Below are positions 8,141 to 16,171 of a stretch of 64,000 nucleotides of DNA, piece after piece; positions within the stretch are counted from its first letter, which is position 1; each line of letters begins with the position of its first letter. Both the position numbers and the translations under genes were made by a program. This stretch comes from Crocinitomicaceae bacterium (lineage in GTDB: Bacteria; Bacteroidota; Bacteroidia; Flavobacteriales_D; Crocinitomicaceae). Where the stretch lies: the NCBI GenBank assembly GCA_016708105.1, contig JADJGJ010000001.1:434001-498000 (forward strand). The letters are read 5' to 3'. Below the pieces are notes generated by a model, which saw nothing but the letters and a program-made list of their open reading frames with translations, was not told the DNA's origin and did not search any database.

Positions 8141-9388
8141 ATGAAAAATGCTCTCATCATTCTGTCATCCATTTTACTGGTTGCAGCTTGTCATGACAAG
8201 GTAACTAATAAGTACATGAGTTGTGTGCCTGTGTATACTGATTATGAAACTTTCAGACAACCGGCTCAATTTCTTGCTCCGCAAACTATTTCAAACAATG
8301 GTTCAATTTATATCAAAAATCAATACCTGTTTTTAGTTGAGCCTGATAAAGGAATTCATTTCATTGACAATAACAATCCTTCATCACCGGTGAATCTTGG
8401 ATTTTTAAATCTAATGGGTTGCACCGGCATGTCAATCAATGGAAATTTTCTGTATGCAAATTCTTTTATTGATTTAGTTGTTTTTGATATCGCTTCTATA
8501 ACTAATCCAACTGAAATTGCCCGAATGAAAGATGAGTTTCCACAGGCTGTTCCGGTGGTTGAGAAAAATTATCCAATGGCTCCAATTGATAAAAATTTGG
8601 GTGTAGTTACTTCATGGAAATATGAAAAAGTAAAAGAAGAATCTAATTCAGTTCCTATCTGGCAAAATTGTATGAATTGTGAAGAAATTGCCATCACCAG
8701 TTTTGATACACAAAATCAATCAGGCGGAACAGGAATTTCAGGATCAATTACAAAACTTACCATTGTTGGAGATTATTTATACGTGGTTGATTACGGACAA
8801 ATCAAACCATTCAATATTGCCAATCCTAATTCACCGGTTGCGCATACAGCTGTTGATACTTGGCGAGATGTTGAAACACTTTTTCCGTACAATAATTATT
8901 TGTTCATGGGTACAACTACGGGTATGTTAATTTATAATACCACTAATCCTTCGGTGCCTGAATATGTGAGTTCTGTTAATCACATGACTGCTTGTGATCC
9001 GGTGGTGGTTAAAGACAACTATTGTTATGTTACCGTGAGAACCGGAGCAACCATGTGTGCAGGAGAACTCAATCAATTAGATGTCATTGATATTTCTGAC
9101 ATCACCAATCCGTTTACCGTGAATTCGTTTTCAATGACTAATCCACATGGTTTAGGTATTGACGGCACCACACTTTTTATTTGTGATGGTATAGATGGAT
9201 TGAAAATTTTTGATGCAACTAATCCGGCAAATGTTGGAAATGAATTATTGCACCGTTTCAAAGATATCAATGCCGTTGATGTGATTCCATTCAATAATAC
9301 AGCAATTGTTATTGGTGAAGATGGCATCAGACAATATGATTATTCTGATTTGTCTGATTTGAAATTGTTGAGTGAAATTAATTTCTAA
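8141..9388 (+). CDS. LVIVD-repeat lipoprotein
   Basis: A 415-residue lipoprotein (MKNALIILSSILLVAACHDK, lipobox Cys at 17). It is built of repeated beta-propeller-like units of the LVIVD type, each with a phrase like LVVFDIASITNPTEIA, YVVDYGQIKPFNIANPNSP, LDVIDISDITNPF or LKIFDATNPANVG. Such proteins are surface or periplasmic and of unknown biochemical function, often near choice-of-anchor or T9SS proteins. The gene is followed at 12 bp by another lipoprotein gene, probably co-transcribed. Confidence 0.85.
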   Translation: MKNALIILSSILLVAACHDKVTNKYMSCVPVYTDYETFRQPAQFLAPQTISNNGSIYIKNQYLFLVEPDKGIHFIDNNNPSSPVNLGFLNLMGCTGMSINGNFLYANSFIDLVVFDIASITNPTEIARMKDEFPQAVPVVEKNYPMAPIDKNLGVVTSWKYEKVKEESNSVPIWQNCMNCEEIAITSFDTQNQSGGTGISGSITKLTIVGDYLYVVDYGQIKPFNIANPNSPVAHTAVDTWRDVETLFPYNNYLFMGTTTGMLIYNTTNPSVPEYVSSVNHMTACDPVVVKDNYCYVTVRTGATMCAGELNQLDVIDISDITNPFTVNSFSMTNPHGLGIDGTTLFICDGIDGLKIFDATNPANVGNELLHRFKDINAVDVIPFNNTAIVIGEDGIRQYDYSDLSDLKLLSEINF

Positions 9389-9400
9389 ACTGAATCAGGA

Positions 9401-9757
9401 ATGAAAATGAAAATTGGAATTGCTTTGCTGATCTTAGTGATATTAGCAAGCTGTGAGAAGGAAACCTTAAATCCAACTGAGGTATATCGGTCACGAGATT
9501 TGAAAATTGAATTTATGGATTATACTGATTCTCGTTGCCCCTTGAATGCAAATTGCATTTGGGAAGGTCAAGCGGAAGTGTATCTAGGTGTAGAATCAGG
9601 CAAAGATAAAACTGAATTCATGATGACTGGCATTGGTTCAGATACTACCGTGTTTGGGCACAACATAAAATTTGTTGATTTGTTGCCATATCCTGAAGAG
9701 GGTGTTGAAGAATCATTCAAAAACAAAGAATTAATTATTCAAGTTTCAAAATTATAA
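9401..9757 (+). CDS. Small lipoprotein with DSRCPxxxxCIWEG motif
   Basis: 118 residues with a lipoprotein signal (MKMKIGIALLILVILASCEK). The mature domain contains YTDSRCPLNANCIWEGQAEV, a two-Cys motif I recognise from small Bacteroidota lipoproteins of unknown function; the Cys pair may form a disulphide. It lies 12 bp after the LVIVD gene and 3 bp before the next, so the three look like one operon. No enzymatic motif is seen. Confidence 0.75.
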   Translation: MKMKIGIALLILVILASCEKETLNPTEVYRSRDLKIEFMDYTDSRCPLNANCIWEGQAEVYLGVESGKDKTEFMMTGIGSDTTVFGHNIKFVDLLPYPEEGVEESFKNKELIIQVSKL

Positions 9758-9760
9758 ATC

Positions 9761-10420
9761 ATGCGATTATCACTTTTTATCATCAGCATTTTACTTTCGC
9801 TGTCTGCGTTTAATCAGCTGAATAGTGTTGTCTATTTGAAAAATGGATCAGCGGTACGCGGTGAAGTATTGCAGAATGATTCAACCGTAGTTCGTCTCAG
9901 AACAAGAGATGGCAGTTACTGGAATTTTAACCCCGCTGAAGTTGAATCAATTCAAAAATATGAAGCAGAAATTCCTGCCCGTGGATTTTACAACAGAACA
10001 TCCATTGGAATTTTATCCGGTGAAAGTTTTGATGCATCGCTGCGCGTGGTGAATGGTTTTGCGTTGAACAGACACTGGGAATTGGGTCTTGGCCTTGGGC
10101 TTGAATCCATGCGCTGGGATGCTTATGTACCCGTTTTTCTTGAAGCAAGATATTCTGTTTTCAAGGGATCAACAAGACCATACCTTGGTGTACATGCGGG
10201 TTATGAAATGCCGGTGAGAAACATGCAGTTTGATAAAGGAGGTTTCAGTGGAGGGGTTGAATTTGGCGTTACCAATTATTTTTCACGACATATCGGTATT
10301 TCAACTTCTATTGGATACCGCTACAGCTATATGGTTCAGAAGAATTCTTGGTGGGATGATTTTGTGACAACAACACAAATGAATAGATTTGAGATACGAC
10401 TTGGCTTTGTTTTTCGTTAA
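9761..10420 (+). CDS. Secreted beta-barrel-like protein, function unknown
   Basis: 219 residues with an N-terminal hydrophobic signal (MRLSLFIISILLSLSAFNQ). Residues about 22-60 hold a small beta domain (VVYLKNGSAVRGEV, then VRLRTRDGSYWNF) like those in many Bacteroidota outer-membrane proteins that process 'expression-level' phrases of unknown role. The rest is glycine- and aromatic-rich, ending RFEIRLGFVFR with a terminal aromatic-Arg, suiting an eight-strand outer-membrane barrel. Last gene of the 8.1-10.4 kb operon. Confidence 0.7.
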   Translation: MRLSLFIISILLSLSAFNQLNSVVYLKNGSAVRGEVLQNDSTVVRLRTRDGSYWNFNPAEVESIQKYEAEIPARGFYNRTSIGILSGESFDASLRVVNGFALNRHWELGLGLGLESMRWDAYVPVFLEARYSVFKGSTRPYLGVHAGYEMPVRNMQFDKGGFSGGVEFGVTNYFSRHIGISTSIGYRYSYMVQKNSWWDDFVTTTQMNRFEIRLGFVFR

Positions 10421-10600
10421 TAGCATAGCGCATCGCTGTCTGAAAATAAAAACAAATCATTTCAGACCTCAGATGAAGGGAGTTTGGAGCAGACGGAAAA
10501 CACCTTTTAAGACCATTGATTTATTTCAGATTTTAAAAAACATACCGATGTTGAACTGGTTAAGGCTTGTTGTAAAAATGTACGACAAGCGCAACGTGAA

Positions 10601-11104
10601 TTGTACGACCGATTTGTGTATATGATGAAAGGAATTTGTTTACGATACGCAAGCAATGAAACAGAAGCAGAAGATGTTTTGCAGGAAGCTTTTATTCGTG
10701 TATTTAAAAATTTGAACAACTGGTCAGGTGAAGGTCCGCTTGGCGCATGGATCAGACGCATTACCGTGAACATGGCACTTGAACAATATCGCAAAAACAA
10801 AACACAAAAAAATTTGGCTATTGTGTATGATATGAAAGATTCAAATCCACTAGTTGATGATAACGCCATTGAAAAATTAAAACTGGATGATTTACTTCAG
10901 AAAATTCAGAAACTGCCAACCGGTTTCAGAACGGTGTTTAATCTATACGCAGTGGAAGGTTATAATCATATTGAAATTGGAGAAATGCTTGGTATTTCTG
11001 AAGGAACATCAAAATCACAATACAGCAGAGCCAGAGTTTTGCTAAGACAAATGATAGAAGAGGATTTTAAAAATGATAATCAGGGAATGAACTATGCAAA
11101 CTAA
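10601..11104 (+). CDS. RNA polymerase ECF sigma factor (start codon unclear)
   Basis: Sigma-70 region 2 is visible in LYDRFVYMMKGICLRYASNE and AEDVLQEAFIRVFKNL; region 4 in FRTVFNLYAVEGYNHIEIGE and GISEGTSKSQYSRAR. The only conventional start is the TTG at 10601, but coding clearly extends upstream in frame (TDVELVKACCKNVRQAQRE, from about 10544), back to a TGA at 10517, with no ATG, GTG or TTG in that stretch. An ATT at 10523 would give the expected N-terminus. The 3' end overlaps the next gene by 11 bp, as expected for a sigma/anti-sigma pair. Confidence 0.88.
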   Translation: MYDRFVYMMKGICLRYASNETEAEDVLQEAFIRVFKNLNNWSGEGPLGAWIRRITVNMALEQYRKNKTQKNLAIVYDMKDSNPLVDDNAIEKLKLDDLLQKIQKLPTGFRTVFNLYAVEGYNHIEIGEMLGISEGTSKSQYSRARVLLRQMIEEDFKNDNQGMNYAN

Positions 11105-12359
11105 TCAACCGGGATCGTTGAAAGACCGTTTTGAAAATTACGGTTCGGCTCCATCTGATGGTTTGTGGAATGCTATTGAAACATCTTTAGGTGGTGAAAA
11201 GAAAAAGAGACGTGGTTTTTTCTGGTGGTGGTTTAGTGGAATTGCAGCAGGATTATTAGTCATTTTTGGATTTTATCAATTGGGTTATCAGCATGGAAAA
11301 TCTGACGAGGACAATAAACAAACAAATCAAAATGTTCAGCATGAAGAGACGATTGTTGCCACAGATTTGGATCAGCAAGATTCAGTTGTAACTTTAGATC
11401 AAATTACAAACTCACCATCAGAGTTGACACAAAATACTACTGAAAAAGATTACCATGAATTGCGTGGAGATGATAAACCGGAAAATAAAGTAACAGTTCA
11501 ATATCACAAAAAAAATAGTGATAGTGTGAACACCGGATTTGCAAATAATATTTCTTTAAATCCTGAACAGACAAAAGAGGAAGAGACAAAATTTTCAATG
11601 ATAAGATTACGTGGTGAGGTAATTTGTCCGGTGCCGAATCAGCTTAAATTTCCACATCTTGAAAATCCAATTATTGATGTTAACAGAGAAGATGGCAAAA
11701 CCGGTTCTTGGGAATTTGGTATCTCAGGTGAGTACCTTGCTACTGCGTCGCATTCAGCAGACATGATGTTGCAACCAAGTTCGCTTACGTTTGACAGCGG
11801 TGCAAATACTACCCTCATCAACGGAACAGAATCATTGAGCACACCGGCAATTGAATCTAACAATACCATTTATCGTCCGTTTGATTTTAGTTTGAACGTG
11901 GCCAGAAAATTTAATCAGCGAATTAGTTTGAATAGCGGAATCGTATTTCATCGTCTGATTGAAAAAAACAGGTATTATAGTGGTGATATTTCACTTGCGC
12001 ATTTGAAATTTACTACGCTGGGTATTCCCTTGTCTATAGAGTTTGATTATGTCAGTTCCAAACGATTTGAATTGTCAATTGGAGCAGGCGTGATGAACGA
12101 ATTTCCTTTGCTGGTAACAACGCGCACCAGCTATTATAGCACTGCTTTGGCGCAAGGCAAATCAACACAAGTTTCATCAGGATATTTTGGCGCAGCGCTC
12201 CTTAATTTAAAATTTGATTATAAATTTTCTGATAGCATGAGACTTGGATTAGCACCTTCAATGCGTTATTATTTTGTTCAGCGATTGAATAGCCCACACC
12301 CGGTGCTTGAAAGAAAATTCTGGCTTGGCATGCAAGCCGGTATCACGTTCTGTTTGTGA
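11094..12359 (+). CDS. Anti-sigma-like membrane protein with C-terminal beta-barrel
   Basis: A 421-residue protein translated from inside the sigma gene's 3' end. Residues 1-40 are soluble and contain a short SDGLWNAIETSL motif. One membrane segment follows at about 42-62 (FFWWWFSGIAAGLLVIFGFY), then a Q/N/T/D-rich linker to about 190. The last ~220 residues alternate hydrophobic and polar residues and end GMQAGITFCL, like an outer-membrane barrel. The layout suggests a sigma regulator reaching across the envelope; regulation of the adjacent sigma factor is inferred from the overlap only. A paralogous pair lies at 61.7-64.0 kb. Confidence 0.75.
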   Translation: MQTNQPGSLKDRFENYGSAPSDGLWNAIETSLGGEKKKRRGFFWWWFSGIAAGLLVIFGFYQLGYQHGKSDEDNKQTNQNVQHEETIVATDLDQQDSVVTLDQITNSPSELTQNTTEKDYHELRGDDKPENKVTVQYHKKNSDSVNTGFANNISLNPEQTKEEETKFSMIRLRGEVICPVPNQLKFPHLENPIIDVNREDGKTGSWEFGISGEYLATASHSADMMLQPSSLTFDSGANTTLINGTESLSTPAIESNNTIYRPFDFSLNVARKFNQRISLNSGIVFHRLIEKNRYYSGDISLAHLKFTTLGIPLSIEFDYVSSKRFELSIGAGVMNEFPLLVTTRTSYYSTALAQGKSTQVSSGYFGAALLNLKFDYKFSDSMRLGLAPSMRYYFVQRLNSPHPVLERKFWLGMQAGITFCL

Positions 12360-12462
12360 TGAGAGAATATATTTTTTCTTGAAACTGAATCTCAATGACC
12401 AAAGCGAAACGGAATTCTATTTGCTTAAATTATGCAATAAAATAAATATTGAGCCAAACTGG

Positions 12463-12530
12463 TTGCAAATCAAATTTATCACGTAGGCGCAGGTCGCGAC
12501 CTGCGACCATACGATGAATTTGATTTGCAA
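12463..12530. repeat. Composite palindrome (copy 2) with AT-rich outer arms
   Basis: The GC-rich core CGCAGGTCGCGACCTGCG is enclosed by a second, AT-rich inverted repeat: TTGCAAATCAAATT at 12463-12476 and its exact complement at 12517-12530 (14 bp). The whole could fold as one long stem. The right half of the GC core is imperfect beyond CTGCG. It lies in the gap between the beta-barrel gene and the DUF3592 gene. Confidence 0.85.
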
Positions 12531-12533
12531 ACA

Positions 12534-12566
12534 TTCAATTGACGTCAAGTTTCTTTTGCTTAATTT
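12534..12566 (+). repeat. 33-bp segment repeated inverted at 15802-15833
   Basis: The segment from TTCAATTGACG to TTGCTTAATTT matches the minus strand of 15802-15833 with two substitutions and one 1-bp gap. It contains the palindrome TTGACGTCAA, damaged in the other copy. Both copies lie shortly upstream of a gene start (12601 on plus, 15778 on minus), so they may be a shared promoter or operator carried with the adjacent palindrome. Confidence 0.75.
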
Positions 12567-12600
12567 AGAATTCTGAATATCTTGGTTATAGATTTATCTC

Positions 12601-13167
12601 ATGATTACTTTCACAAGAAGAAGTTTATTGCTTTCTACCATTGGTTTGTTTGTGCTGGTTCATTTTGTACGACCCATGACGGAGTACTTTTTTTATTCAG
12701 TGACAGAGGGCATTATTTCTGAAGTGGTTACTGTAGAAAGTCATTATAGAGAGCGAAATTGGCGCCCGTCTAACCACTATCCAGAGAGTTATCATCCGCA
12801 CGCAGAATTTGTTGTGGATAATAAACTCTATCGCTTTGTTGGCCCAACATATTACGACTATCAAACCTGCCCTTTGGCAGGAGACCGAGTGAAAATAATT
12901 TATAATCCTAATAATCCAAGCGATGCGCAATTCTATAATCTCTCCGGATTTTGGTTTAAGGGATACCTTTGGAAAATCATGCTTTTGATTGCTTGTATAG
13001 TCTTCATTGTTTCATGGATTAAAAAAGATCAAAAAGTAATGCTCAGATTCAGACCCAAACTAAATGAAAAAATGGTAGAAACTACTCCATCTGCTGAAGA
13101 TGCCAAGATGAAAAAAATTCGAAATTGGGCACTACATAATCAAATGTTTGGCAAGAGAAGAAGATAA
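12601..13167 (+). CDS. DUF3592-domain membrane protein
   Basis: 188 residues with an N-terminal membrane segment (SLLLSTIGLFVLVHFV) and a second at about 121-140 (LWKIMLLIACIVFIVSWI). Between them is a beta-rich extracytoplasmic domain with AEFVVDNKLYRFVG and GDRVKIIYNPNNPSDAQ, the classic DUF3592 phrase. The function of the family is unknown. The last codons (NQMFGKRRR and stop) are part of a 30-bp sequence duplicated 1.9 kb downstream. Confidence 0.8.
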   Translation: MITFTRRSLLLSTIGLFVLVHFVRPMTEYFFYSVTEGIISEVVTVESHYRERNWRPSNHYPESYHPHAEFVVDNKLYRFVGPTYYDYQTCPLAGDRVKIIYNPNNPSDAQFYNLSGFWFKGYLWKIMLLIACIVFIVSWIKKDQKVMLRFRPKLNEKMVETTPSAEDAKMKKIRNWALHNQMFGKRRR

Positions 13168-13169
13168 AA
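13140..13169 (+). repeat. 30-bp direct repeat, left copy
   Basis: From TCAAATGTTTGG to AGAAGATAAAA. It covers the 3' end and stop codon of the DUF3592 gene. An identical copy lies at 15059-15088, immediately beyond the secreted repeat-protein gene. Confidence 0.95.
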
Positions 13170-13384
13170 ACTGTATCTCTTTTTGATATAATTTTTCACT
13201 ACCTCACTTGGAAATAAATTTTTAAGACGATTATAAAACGGATACTTCAGCGGATAAAATCGTGTAAATACTGATGACGGTGAAAATGACGTAATCCATA
13301 TTGTCACATGGAAAAAGATTGTAAATTAGTGTTGGATAATTAAGGTTCTGAACTGGTATTCCAAACTTTAAAATAATTTAATTT

Positions 13385-13423
13385 CCCTATCGGTATAATA
13401 CGTACCGGTAGGGTTAATTTTTT
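13385..13423 (+). terminator. Terminator-like hairpin directly before a start codon
   Basis: CCCTATCGGTA (13385-13395) pairs with TACCGGTAGGG (13403-13413), 11 bp including one G-U, loop TAATACG, followed by TTAATTTTTTC. The U-tract ends 4 bp before the ATG at 13428. It could end transcripts from upstream or act as an attenuator for the next gene. 13170-13384 otherwise shows no gene. Confidence 0.65.
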
Positions 13424-13427
13424 CTTT

Positions 13428-14987
13428 ATGAAATTCAAGTATTTATTAATAATGTTGATTTCGCTTAATGTTGGCGCCCAGACTATTTCAATTCAGGAGC
13501 AACTAACATATGGTGGCGATAATTTGGATTTTGGACAATCGCTATTATTACTTTCAGATGGTTCAATAATTATACACGGTTGGAGTGCTTCTGGAATTTC
13601 TGGTGATAAAACTTTGACATCCTATGGAGGCAGTGATTTATGGATGATTAAACTCAATTCAGATTATAGTCTTGCTTGGCAAAAAGAATTTGGAGGTAGT
13701 GGTTCAGAATCCGGAACAATGGTTATTGAAACTAGCGATGGAAACTTGTTACTTGCTTGTTCTTCGGATTCTCCTATTTCTGGAAACAAATCAGTTTCAG
13801 GTTATGGTGGTAGTGATATATGGGTTGTAAAAATTGATATAGATGGGAACATCCTTTGGCAAGATGTTTACGGTGGATCTGGTTCAGATGAGTTTAGTAG
13901 TATCACAGAAGATAGTATTGGAGATGTTGTTTTTTGTGGGTCATCGAATTCATCAATTTCAGGAAATAAGTCAGAAAACTCTTTTGGTTTAAAAGATTTT
14001 TGGATTGTTAAAATTGATCAGACAGGGAATATAATTTGGGATAAAACCATTGGAGGATCAGATCAAGACAAAGCCTATGATATTTCATTAGATTCTTTTG
14101 ATAATATATTTGTATCTGGAGATTCATTCTCAAACATTTCTGGAGTTAAAACTCAAAATGCATTTGGACTTAATGATTATTGGATTGTTAAATTGAACCC
14201 AAATGGAAATTATCAGTGGGATCAAACTTTTGGGGGTGATGATGCGGAATATGCTCCAACAACGGTGTTTAATCAAGCTAGTATTTATATTGTTGGTTAT
14301 TCACTTTCAGGTGACACCGGAAACAAAACTGTAGTTGGATTTGGATCAGCAGATATGTGGATATTAAAATTGGATATGACTGGTGCGATCATTTGGCAAA
14401 AGACTGTGGGAGGAACTGGGATTGATTCATCTGGTGATTTGATTTTGTCAAATGATGACCAACTTTTACTTTTTGGAACCTCAGATTCAGATATCTCAGG
14501 TTTAAAATCAGAAAACTCGATTTCTGGCAGCTCCGATTATTGGATTGTTTCTCTGGATACAAATGGGAATTTCATCTGGGATAAAACATTGGGAGGTGAC
14601 CAATTGGATGGAGCATATAGTATACTTGAAAAATCTGACAACAACTATCTTCTTTTCGGCTACTCTGAATCAAATATATCTGGTGATAAGGATGAAAATT
14701 CTAGAGGTCTATCAGATTATTGGATCGTAGAGATTACATCTAATGTCGGTGTTGAAGTAATTGAAAAAAATGATATCATAGTTTATCCTAATCCTACAAC
14801 AGGTATTCTGAATTTTAGTCAGTCGGTTAATGATTTTCAAGTTCTAAATTGTACGGGTGAAATAGTATTAAAAGATTCAAATAATAGTACTACAAGTGTC
14901 AATCTTGAAATGCTTGCCCCCGGTTTGTACTACGTCAGTTTTATCTATGACGGCAATACATATCTGCAGCGAGTTATAGTGAATTGA
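13428..14987 (+). CDS. T9SS-secreted repeat protein with C-terminal sorting domain
   Basis: 519 residues: signal peptide (MKFKYLLIMLISLNVGAQ), then about seven repeats of roughly 60 residues, each carrying a phrase like ISGNKS, GGSDIWVVKID and GNILWQ with a GGSGSD turn, probably a beta-propeller. A type A sorting domain closes the protein (IVYPNPTTGILNF ... APGLYYVSF). It is therefore exported by the type IX system and surface-anchored or released. Family function unknown; such proteins resemble SBBP or 'delta-60' style propellers. The gene lies wholly between two copies of a 30-bp direct repeat, suggesting it was inserted. Confidence 0.88.
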   Translation: MKFKYLLIMLISLNVGAQTISIQEQLTYGGDNLDFGQSLLLLSDGSIIIHGWSASGISGDKTLTSYGGSDLWMIKLNSDYSLAWQKEFGGSGSESGTMVIETSDGNLLLACSSDSPISGNKSVSGYGGSDIWVVKIDIDGNILWQDVYGGSGSDEFSSITEDSIGDVVFCGSSNSSISGNKSENSFGLKDFWIVKIDQTGNIIWDKTIGGSDQDKAYDISLDSFDNIFVSGDSFSNISGVKTQNAFGLNDYWIVKLNPNGNYQWDQTFGGDDAEYAPTTVFNQASIYIVGYSLSGDTGNKTVVGFGSADMWILKLDMTGAIIWQKTVGGTGIDSSGDLILSNDDQLLLFGTSDSDISGLKSENSISGSSDYWIVSLDTNGNFIWDKTLGGDQLDGAYSILEKSDNNYLLFGYSESNISGDKDENSRGLSDYWIVEITSNVGVEVIEKNDIIVYPNPTTGILNFSQSVNDFQVLNCTGEIVLKDSNNSTTSVNLEMLAPGLYYVSFIYDGNTYLQRVIVN

Positions 14988-15058
14988 AATAATGCGTTTG
15001 GTATGATAAGTTGCAATCCACTATTGATACGAGGAAATCAATATCGGATAGATACTCG

Positions 15059-15088
15059 TCAAATGTTTGGCAAGAGAAGAAGATAAAA
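15059..15088 (+). repeat. 30-bp direct repeat, right copy
   Basis: Identical to 13140-13169. Here it is non-coding and ends 4 bp before the stop codon of the convergent alpha/beta hydrolase gene. The spacing between copies is 1919 bp. Confidence 0.95.
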
Positions 15089-15091
15089 CTA

Positions 15092-15778
15092 TCACAACAA
15101 ATATTTTCTGATATAATTCAATAGGGTTGAGGTTTGAATTTTTTCTAAGGGGTGAATAGTGTTGGGTAATATTTCTAACGCTGCAGATCTAATCAAGGTT
15201 TGAAGTTTTTTTGTTTCTTCTAATGACACCATTTTGTCTTGGTCTCCAATTCCAATGATACAGGGTACGTTCACTTGGCCAAAGGTATTGTCATCTGTTT
15301 TATCTCCTGAGCCCATACTGCGCATCAAGTCTGCCGTTTTTTGAACTACTTCTTTCCACCGTTCGTATCCGTGGAGTGATGATAGTGCAGCTGCAAAAGC
15401 CGGAACTTTAGTTTCAATTTTTATTGGATCCATCAAGGCAGCTTCTTTATCTGCTGATTCTTGTGTCCACTCATACTTTGTTCCAAGCGTAATGATTTTA
15501 CTAAAATAGTGAGGAGAGTTTGCTGCTAGCGTGAGAGCAACATAGCCCCCCATACTATAACCAAATACATTTACTTGTGAAAGCTGATTTTCTTCAAAAT
15601 AGTTTTTTAGATCTTGTGCAAATTGTTGAATGGAAAATGGATTAATGGAATTGTTTGACCCATGCCCACTCAGGTTGAACCGGTGAATGATAAATTCATT
15701 TTCAAGTTCTCTTGCCAGGCTTTCAAATTGTGTGGCTGATCCAAGAGCGCCATGCAATAAAAGTAGATTTGGTTTCAT
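15092..15778 (-). CDS. Alpha/beta hydrolase
   Basis: A 228-residue alpha/beta-hydrolase. Seen: LLLHGALGSATQFESL with the oxyanion HG, FNLSGHGSNN, the nucleophile elbow GYSMGGYVAL (Ser near residue 74), an acid-loop Asp in IIGIGDQDKMV, and the catalytic His in PNTIHPLEK. Length and motifs suit MenH- or esterase-like enzymes. No substrate can be assigned. It faces the inserted T9SS gene tail to tail; before the insertion its neighbour was probably the DUF3592 gene. Confidence 0.9.
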   Translation of the reverse strand: MKPNLLLLHGALGSATQFESLARELENEFIIHRFNLSGHGSNNSINPFSIQQFAQDLKNYFEENQLSQVNVFGYSMGGYVALTLAANSPHYFSKIITLGTKYEWTQESADKEAALMDPIKIETKVPAFAAALSSLHGYERWKEVVQKTADLMRSMGSGDKTDDNTFGQVNVPCIIGIGDQDKMVSLEETKKLQTLIRSAALEILPNTIHPLEKIQTSTLLNYIRKYLL

Positions 15779-15801
15779 GGGGCATTTTCTGTTTTGATCT
15801 C

Positions 15802-15833
15802 AAATTAAGCAATATAAACTTGACGTAATTGAA
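15802..15833 (-). repeat. 32-bp segment, inverted copy of 12534-12566
   Basis: On the minus strand it reads from TTCAATTACGTC to TTGCTTAATTT and lies about 25 bp upstream of the hydrolase start. See the plus-strand partner for the comparison. Confidence 0.75.
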
Positions 15834-15873
15834 GGCTAAACCCTGTTTACCCAATAGTACAATACACCCATCG

Positions 15874-15951
15874 GGGTTGCAAAATAAAAAAAACATGCTG
15901 TAGGCACAGGTCGCGACCTGTGCCTACGTGGAGAATCTAATTTTGCAACCC
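15874..15951. repeat. Composite palindrome (copy 3)
   Basis: A 28-bp perfect palindrome at 15900-15927 (core GCACAGGTCGCGACCTGTGC; the G to A change is matched by C to T in the other arm) sits inside outer arms GGGTTGCAAAAT (15874-15885) and ATTTTGCAACCC (15940-15951). Paired changes keep the stem intact compared with the other copies. Confidence 0.85.
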
Positions 15952-16007
15952 GAAGATACATCTTATTCTATTGCTTAATCCGAGCTAAATCAAAATTCAT
16001 CACGTAT

Positions 16008-16027
16008 GCGCAGGTCGTGACCTGCGC
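16008..16027. repeat. Palindrome remnant (copy 4)
   Basis: GCGCAGGTCGTGACCTGCGC, palindromic apart from the central step. Its left flank AAATCAAAATTCATCACGTA resembles the left arm of copy 2, so it is a member of the same family with a diverged right arm. It lies 76 bp from copy 3. Confidence 0.75.
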
Positions 16028-16101
16028 CAACAGAACGTTATTGCTTGCAACCCGTGGTGTTCATTCTTCCATTTGCTGAATATGATTTTATTATCGCCTC
16101 A

Positions 16102-16139
16102 AAAAAAAATCCCTCCAAAAATTTCAGAGGGATTTTTTT
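16102..16139 (-). terminator. Bidirectional intrinsic terminator after nrdA
   Basis: AAATCCCTC (16107-16115) pairs with GAGGGATTT (16127-16135) around an AT-rich loop, with A-tract on one side and T-tract on the other. It lies 85 bp past the nrdA stop on the minus strand. Confidence 0.8.
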
Positions 16140-16171
16140 ATTTATTATGTAGATTAAGGGGTCATCTTTAT

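Noticed and set aside
10389..10625. 78-codon plus frame between the barrel gene and the sigma gene
   Set aside because: It is out of frame with the sigma homology that runs through the same bases, and begins inside the preceding gene.
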